This document shows positions 60,265-64,000 of a stretch of DNA of 64,000 nucleotides, piece by piece. Both the position numbers and the translations under genes were made by a program. Position 1 is the stretch's first letter. The number at the start of each line of letters is the position of its first letter. Origin of the DNA: a bacterium (GTDB lineage: Bacteria > Planctomycetota > Planctomycetia > Kolteriales > Kolteriaceae); the NCBI GenBank assembly GCA_019753235.1, contig JAIELF010000018.1, positions 1 through 64,000 on the forward strand. The letters run 5' to 3'. The notes beneath the pieces were generated by a model. The model saw nothing but the letters and a program-made list of their open reading frames with translations. It was not told where the DNA came from and did not search any database.

Positions 60265-60969
60265 ATGAAACGTCTTCTTACTCTCTTCGCTCCGTTCGTG
60301 GTAATTCTGTTGTGTGACACGTCCCTGTCGCAAGCGCATGGGCCGATGCTCGATGTCGCGGATGGGCGAATCACGATTCAAACCGTCGAAACGCTGATCG
60401 ACGGAACACCTCTCTACGATGACGAGTTCGCTTTCAACTTCACCAATCTTGGTTGGCAGGCGTTGCCTATCGCTTTGGGTGGAGGGCATCTCGCGCCGGG
60501 CAGCACGATCGGCATGACGGTTCTCGATCTCGCCCCCAAGTTGAAATTGACTCAGCCCGCGTTCCTCTTCTATCACGACGGAACCAGCTTTACCGATCCG
60601 GGCTCCGCCTCGCTGGCGATTCTCGGCACCACCGGTGTCATCTCGAAGACTGGCGCGAGTTTCTCGAACCTGCCGATTGGAACGGTTATCGATGCAGACG
60701 ATTTTCACGACCATCTCGGCGTCCTACTGCGGAACGGGTCGCCTGGCGTCTATGGAATCCTTTTCTCCAACACCACTACGTCGCCAGGAGTCGCGTCGTC
60801 TTTCCCTTATTATCTGGCGATCAACAATGACCTCGGACCCGACGGGTATAACAAGTTCCTTCGCGATTTAAACGCGACCGCGATTCCCGAAGTGCCAACG
60901 CTGATCACGACGCTCGGCATCTGTTTACTGCTGCTTCTGACCCGCCCGTGGACTGCACGAAACGGCTAG
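60265..60969 (+). CDS. PEP-CTERM-like surface protein, second copy
   Basis: A 234-residue protein. The ATG at 60265 follows AAAGG. A signal peptide (KRLLTLFAPFVVILLCDTSL) ends SQA before HGPMLDVADGRI, so cleavage after Ala would leave N-terminal His. The C-terminal tail is AIPEVPTLITTLGICLLLLL followed by TRPWTARNG, a PEP-CTERM variant. The central region has DDFHDHLGVLLRNGSPGVYG and FPYYLAIN, which parallels the first copy and choice-of-anchor M domains. It is probably exported and anchored like its neighbour. Confidence 0.78.
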   Translation: MKRLLTLFAPFVVILLCDTSLSQAHGPMLDVADGRITIQTVETLIDGTPLYDDEFAFNFTNLGWQALPIALGGGHLAPGSTIGMTVLDLAPKLKLTQPAFLFYHDGTSFTDPGSASLAILGTTGVISKTGASFSNLPIGTVIDADDFHDHLGVLLRNGSPGVYGILFSNTTTSPGVASSFPYYLAINNDLGPDGYNKFLRDLNATAIPEVPTLITTLGICLLLLLTRPWTARNG

Positions 60970-61100
60970 ACAAGTCCCCAGACCTCCCAAGTTCGCCCGG
61001 CGATCCTCCTTTGGTGATTGGACGCCGAGAGGTGATGGAAAAGGGCTGGATCGATCCCGAGACCGATGGTATTCCTCCGCGCGCAACTTTGGCTTGTCGG

Positions 61101-62030
61101 ATGGTTCGAATGTCAGTCGGAAAGGATCCCGACGTGCGGCAAGCATCGTCATGGACGATCGGATGGGCCCTGCTTCTGGGCGTCACGCTCCTCGGTTGTC
61201 GAACCGAGCGAACAACGTACATGGGTTGGCGTCCCTTCCAATCCCCCAAGGGAGGCGCGTGGGCGTCGAATGCAAAGCGCATGTTCGAGCCCGAACGCCG
61301 GCCTTCGTCGGCGGTCAAAGAAGAAATCACCGCGACCGGTGATTCTCTCCATCAAGAGCTCGGGCACAACGACGACGTGGGGGATGAGTCGCCCACCGAG
61401 CAGGAGAGTCCGGTCGTCTCGGGATTCCACCCAGACCCGATCCATCCTTTATCCCCCGGCGCTCGCATCGAAGCGGGTCCGTTGCCAAGAGGCTATCAAG
61501 CCCGCCTCGATGAGTATTTGAAGATCGGTCAACAACTGGGTGAGTCGGTGCCGACGTCGAAGAGGCGCTTTCAGTTCGATACCGTCTATAACCCTCGCCG
61601 AGCCGATGCTCTGCATACCGAAGCGGGCCACATTCTGGTGACGTCGGCATTTCTCGAACGAGTGGAGACTCGACATCAACTTGCCGGCGCTCTGGCAATG
61701 GAGATGGCCGAGGTGCTGCGCGAGGACGAGAAATTGACGGAGAAACAAAGTCTCGCCACGGCGGGCGTCCCTGTCGCCGCCCTCGATCGACAACCGACGT
61801 CAACCCCACCGACCGAGGCCGACATCCACACGACGGCATCGAAGATTCTCGCCCAAGCGGGTTTCGATCGACTCGACCTGTCGGCCGTGTCAAAGGATCT
61901 GAAGGGTTTTCTGTTGGCATCCAGCAACACGGCCGCCAAGCTCCCTGCGGTGGATGAGGATAACGCCAAGGACCGAGCATCCTCCACAGAGCCTGCTTGG
62001 CCTGGCCCGCAGCGATCCATGGCAAACTAA
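61101..62030 (+). CDS. M48-peptidase-like lipoprotein that has lost the zinc site
   Basis: About 309 residues from the ATG at 61101; other in-frame ATGs (61035 upstream, 61110 just downstream) make the start uncertain. The signal peptide (SSWTIGWALLLGVTLLGC) ends in a lipobox. The region RADALHTEAGHILVTSAFLE then LETRHQLAG-like VETRHQLAGALAMEMAEVLR parallels the M48 active-site helix, where HExxH is expected. Here it reads MEMAE: both zinc-binding histidines are replaced while Glu remains. It is therefore probably a pseudo-protease. The C-terminus (about 230-309) is Ala/Asp-rich. It follows the PEP-CTERM/DUF1559 group by 131 bases. Confidence 0.72.
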   Translation: MVRMSVGKDPDVRQASSWTIGWALLLGVTLLGCRTERTTYMGWRPFQSPKGGAWASNAKRMFEPERRPSSAVKEEITATGDSLHQELGHNDDVGDESPTEQESPVVSGFHPDPIHPLSPGARIEAGPLPRGYQARLDEYLKIGQQLGESVPTSKRRFQFDTVYNPRRADALHTEAGHILVTSAFLERVETRHQLAGALAMEMAEVLREDEKLTEKQSLATAGVPVAALDRQPTSTPPTEADIHTTASKILAQAGFDRLDLSAVSKDLKGFLLASSNTAAKLPAVDEDNAKDRASSTEPAWPGPQRSMAN

Positions 62031-62194
62031 GCCTCCCTTCTTGTTGCCCGAATTCAAAAGGCATCGCGCCAAGTTCGCCTTGCTGGATTTGAGAAGTCAA
62101 CTTTCAACACAACGGCGGAAGGTTCATCCGATAGGTCTCCCTCTTTGCCGTTCATAAATTGATCCACAGAGTCCATTTCATCAGGAGATAGGCC

Positions 62195-63103
62195 ATGGCG
62201 AAGGTCGCCTTTTTGTTTCCCGGCCAAGGCGCGCAGTCGGTCGGCATGGCGGGGGAAGTTTGCCAAAACGTTCCCGCAGCGAAGGAACTGTTCGATCGAG
62301 CCGCCGAGATCCTCGGATATGACTTGCTTGATATCTGCGTTCACGGCCCGGCCGAGAAGCTCAACGCGACCGATGTCAGCCAACCTGCACTTTTCGTGGC
62401 GAGCTTGGCGGCGGTCGAGAAACTCCGTGTGGAGGATCCTGCGCTCATCGATGCTTGCTCCGCAGCGGCAGGGTTGAGCCTAGGCGAATACACCGCCCTC
62501 TCCTTTGCCGGCGCGATCTCGTTCGAAGATGGTCTACGCGTCGTAAAAACCCGAGGGGAGGCGATGCAGGCTGCTGCCCAAGCCACTCCGTCGTCGATGG
62601 CCAGTGTCATCGGGCTGGATCAAGATTCGCTTCAAGCGATCATTCGGGAATCGACCGGTGTCGGTTACGCTCGGATTTCGAACTATCTCTGCCCGGGGAA
62701 TCTGGTCGTCTCGGGCGTTCGGGAGGCTGTTGCTGAGATTTGTCGGCAGGCAGAAGCCGCCGGCGCGATGCAAATCGTACCCCTCGCGGTGGCAGGTGCT
62801 TTTCACACTGAATTGATGAAGCCGGCCGAGCCTCTTTTGGCCCAGGCATTGGCTATCGCGACGATTCATCCGCCTCGCATTCCCGTTATCTCCAATGTCG
62901 ATGCAAAGCCTCACTTCGACCCCGACGAGATTCGTGATGTCCTCGTCAAGCAGGTTCTCGGAGAAGTTCTTTGGGAAGATTCGATTCGGCATCTGTTGGC
63001 CGAGGGTGTCGATAAGTTCGTCGAATTGGGTCCAGGGAGAGTTCTAGCGGGTCTGTTGCGGCGAATTCAAAGACGCACGGACATCACCAGCGTTCAAGTG
63101 TGA
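62195..63103 (+). CDS. fabD: Malonyl-CoA:ACP transacylase
   Basis: A 302-residue enzyme that moves malonyl from CoA to ACP for fatty-acid elongation. AGGAG lies 12 bases upstream of the ATG. The nucleophile is Ser95 in AGLSLGEYTAL, with His204 in GAFHTELM, and Gln11 in GQGAQSVGM contributes to the oxyanion site. The arginine near residue 120 (VKTRGEAM) should bind the malonyl carboxylate. It is far from acpP-fabF (4608). Its last 10 bases overlap the 3' end of the convergent histidine kinase gene. Confidence 0.96.
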   Translation: MAKVAFLFPGQGAQSVGMAGEVCQNVPAAKELFDRAAEILGYDLLDICVHGPAEKLNATDVSQPALFVASLAAVEKLRVEDPALIDACSAAAGLSLGEYTALSFAGAISFEDGLRVVKTRGEAMQAAAQATPSSMASVIGLDQDSLQAIIRESTGVGYARISNYLCPGNLVVSGVREAVAEICRQAEAAGAMQIVPLAVAGAFHTELMKPAEPLLAQALAIATIHPPRIPVISNVDAKPHFDPDEIRDVLVKQVLGEVLWEDSIRHLLAEGVDKFVELGPGRVLAGLLRRIQRRTDITSVQV

Positions 63104-64000
63104 GGTTGCCGAAGCGGTAACCATACAGCAAACTCCGTCCCCTGGTCGGGCATGTTTTGACATGTCAATCGTCCACCGTGCCCATCGACGATTCGCTGAC
63201 AAATGCTCAGCCCCAGTCCTGTCCCCTTGCCCACCTCTTTGGTCGTGAAGAAGGGATCAAAAATCCGTTTGACGATGTCGGCACCGATTCCCGGTCCGTT
63301 GTCCTGAACGCGCACCACGATCCCGTCGTCGGCGCGTTCGCTTTGAATCACGATTCTCGGGACTAGAGTTCCTCGGGGCGATGATTCGACGGCGTCGGCC
63401 GCATTGACGATCAGATTCATGAAGACCTGATTGATCTGTCCCAGATTGCACTCGACGGCAGGGATGTCGAAGGGAACAACGTCGATCTGAATCTCTTTCG
63501 AAAGAATGGGACGCAGCAAGACAAGCGTCGCTTCGATCCCCTGAGAAAGGTCCGCGATTTCAAAATTGCCTCGAGTGTCGATCCGCGAGTAACTTCGCAG
63601 GTTCGCCACCAAATCGCGAATCCGGTGCATCCCGACTCGGCACGATTCTAACAGCAGTCGCGCTTCCTTCTCCGCTTCATCGATCGCCAACTCTCGACGT
63701 TTTCGGGCGATGTGCTCGACTGCGCTTGGCTGCCCGAGAGATGTCTCCTCACAAATCGCCGCGAAACGAAGAATGTCATCGATATCCTGAGCGACAGTGG
63801 TCAGGTTGGTGAGAACGAAGGCAGCGGGGTTATTGATTTCATGGGCTAATCCCGCCACCAGTTGCCCCACCGCCGCCATCTTTTCTGAATGAATAAGCTG
63901 GGATTCCGCATCCTGAAGCTCACGGTACGCCTTCGAGATTACCTCGTTTCGCTGTTCCAATTCGCGAGCTTGCTCGGCCAGCAACTGCGCTTGTTGTTGA
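63094..64000 (-). CDS. Sensor histidine kinase, C-terminal part (5' end outside window)
   Basis: The frame runs to the right edge of the window (QQAQ before LLAEQAREL), so at least the N-terminus is missing. The visible part begins with a coiled coil (REL EQRNEVISKAY, DAESQLIHSEKMAA), then the H-box VAGLAHEINNPAA, the N-box NLIVNAADAV, the G1 box QDNGPGIGADI, the F box FDPFFTTKEVGKG and the G2 box GTGLGLSICQ. All are intact, so it is an active HisKA/HATPase core. The HEINNP form and the long linker between H and N boxes resemble NtrB/ZraS-type kinases. The sensor part is not visible. The gene converges on fabD with a 10-base overlap. Confidence 0.92.
   Translation of the reverse strand, partial: QQQAQLLAEQARELEQRNEVISKAYRELQDAESQLIHSEKMAAVGQLVAGLAHEINNPAAFVLTNLTTVAQDIDDILRFAAICEETSLGQPSAVEHIARKRRELAIDEAEKEARLLLESCRVGMHRIRDLVANLRSYSRIDTRGNFEIADLSQGIEATLVLLRPILSKEIQIDVVPFDIPAVECNLGQINQVFMNLIVNAADAVESSPRGTLVPRIVIQSERADDGIVVRVQDNGPGIGADIVKRIFDPFFTTKEVGKGTGLGLSICQRIVDGHGGRLTCQNMPDQGTEFAVWLPLRQPHT

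Noticed and set aside
1-64000. Frequent CGATCG/GCGATCGC palindromes throughout, resembling cyanobacterial HIP1.
   Set aside because: They mostly fall on common GAT-CGx and CGA-TCG codon pairs in coding DNA; I could not count them against expectation, and their spread does not follow intergenic regions.

Overview
The window looks like the chromosome of a planctomycete (phylum Planctomycetota). Clade markers support this: two DUF1559 prepilin-like proteins, a DUF1598-type secreted protein, two PEP-CTERM-like surface proteins, Tat-exported Gfo/Idh/MocA oxidoreductases, WD40 propellers fused to other domains, a bacterial XPB helicase, and GAF-HlyD and M50-HlyD membrane proteins. Base composition is moderately high in GC, and GTG/TTG starts are used. 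I cannot place the genus. I see no tRNA, rRNA, CRISPR array, insertion sequence or phage gene.

Layout. 1-4000: two sugar-dehydrogenase-like oxidoreductases and a DUF1598 secreted protein. 4600-6220: acpP-fabF. 6300-7450: a cysteine-rich secreted protein and a Tat-exported 24-Cys four-helix copper-storage protein. 7610-10050: a Ppx/GppA-HD phosphatase and a lipoprotein. 10200-30060: a 20-kb hybrid type II secretion / type IV pilus-like locus of two divergent operons. The minus-strand operon is HD-GYP, then four (pseudo)pilins, each junction a 4-base ATGA overlap. The plus-strand operon is GspG, receiver, sensor kinase, STAS, GspE, GspF, small membrane protein, PilM/N/O/P-like proteins, secretin, prepilin peptidase and a 14-repeat WD40/zinc-ribbon protein. 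30240-38480: rmlC, then a minus-strand operon of GAF-HlyD, HlyD with an inserted seven-blade propeller, PqqD-M50-HlyD and a PlsC-type acyltransferase. 39100-46080: an HtrA protease, a membrane protein, an exported haloalkane-dehalogenase-like hydrolase, an AT-richer orphan gene, a lipoprotein and two tandem clpP genes. 46300-51600: XPB helicase with a helicase-associated partner and a small linking gene, plus a LON-N protein. 51786-57010: a second HtrA, a DUF1559 protein, a tiny membrane protein, a Wza-like export lipoprotein and a small unknown. 57050-62030: a cysteine-rich secreted protein, two PEP-CTERM-like proteins around a DUF1559 protein, and an M48-like lipoprotein without its zinc site. 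62195-64000: fabD and a truncated histidine kinase.

How the genes may work together. The secretion locus combines a complete assembly set (ATPase, platform, alignment proteins, secretin, pseudopilins, peptidase) with a regulatory set inside the same transcription units: HD-GYP, receiver, kinase, STAS and WD40. The HlyD/M50 operon looks like an envelope transport or processing machine with a cytosolic GAF sensor and no visible ATPase. Many other products are envelope proteins: lipoproteins, HtrA proteases, PEP-CTERM, DUF1559 and Wza. Functional statements are family-based inference from translated sequence; no database search was run.
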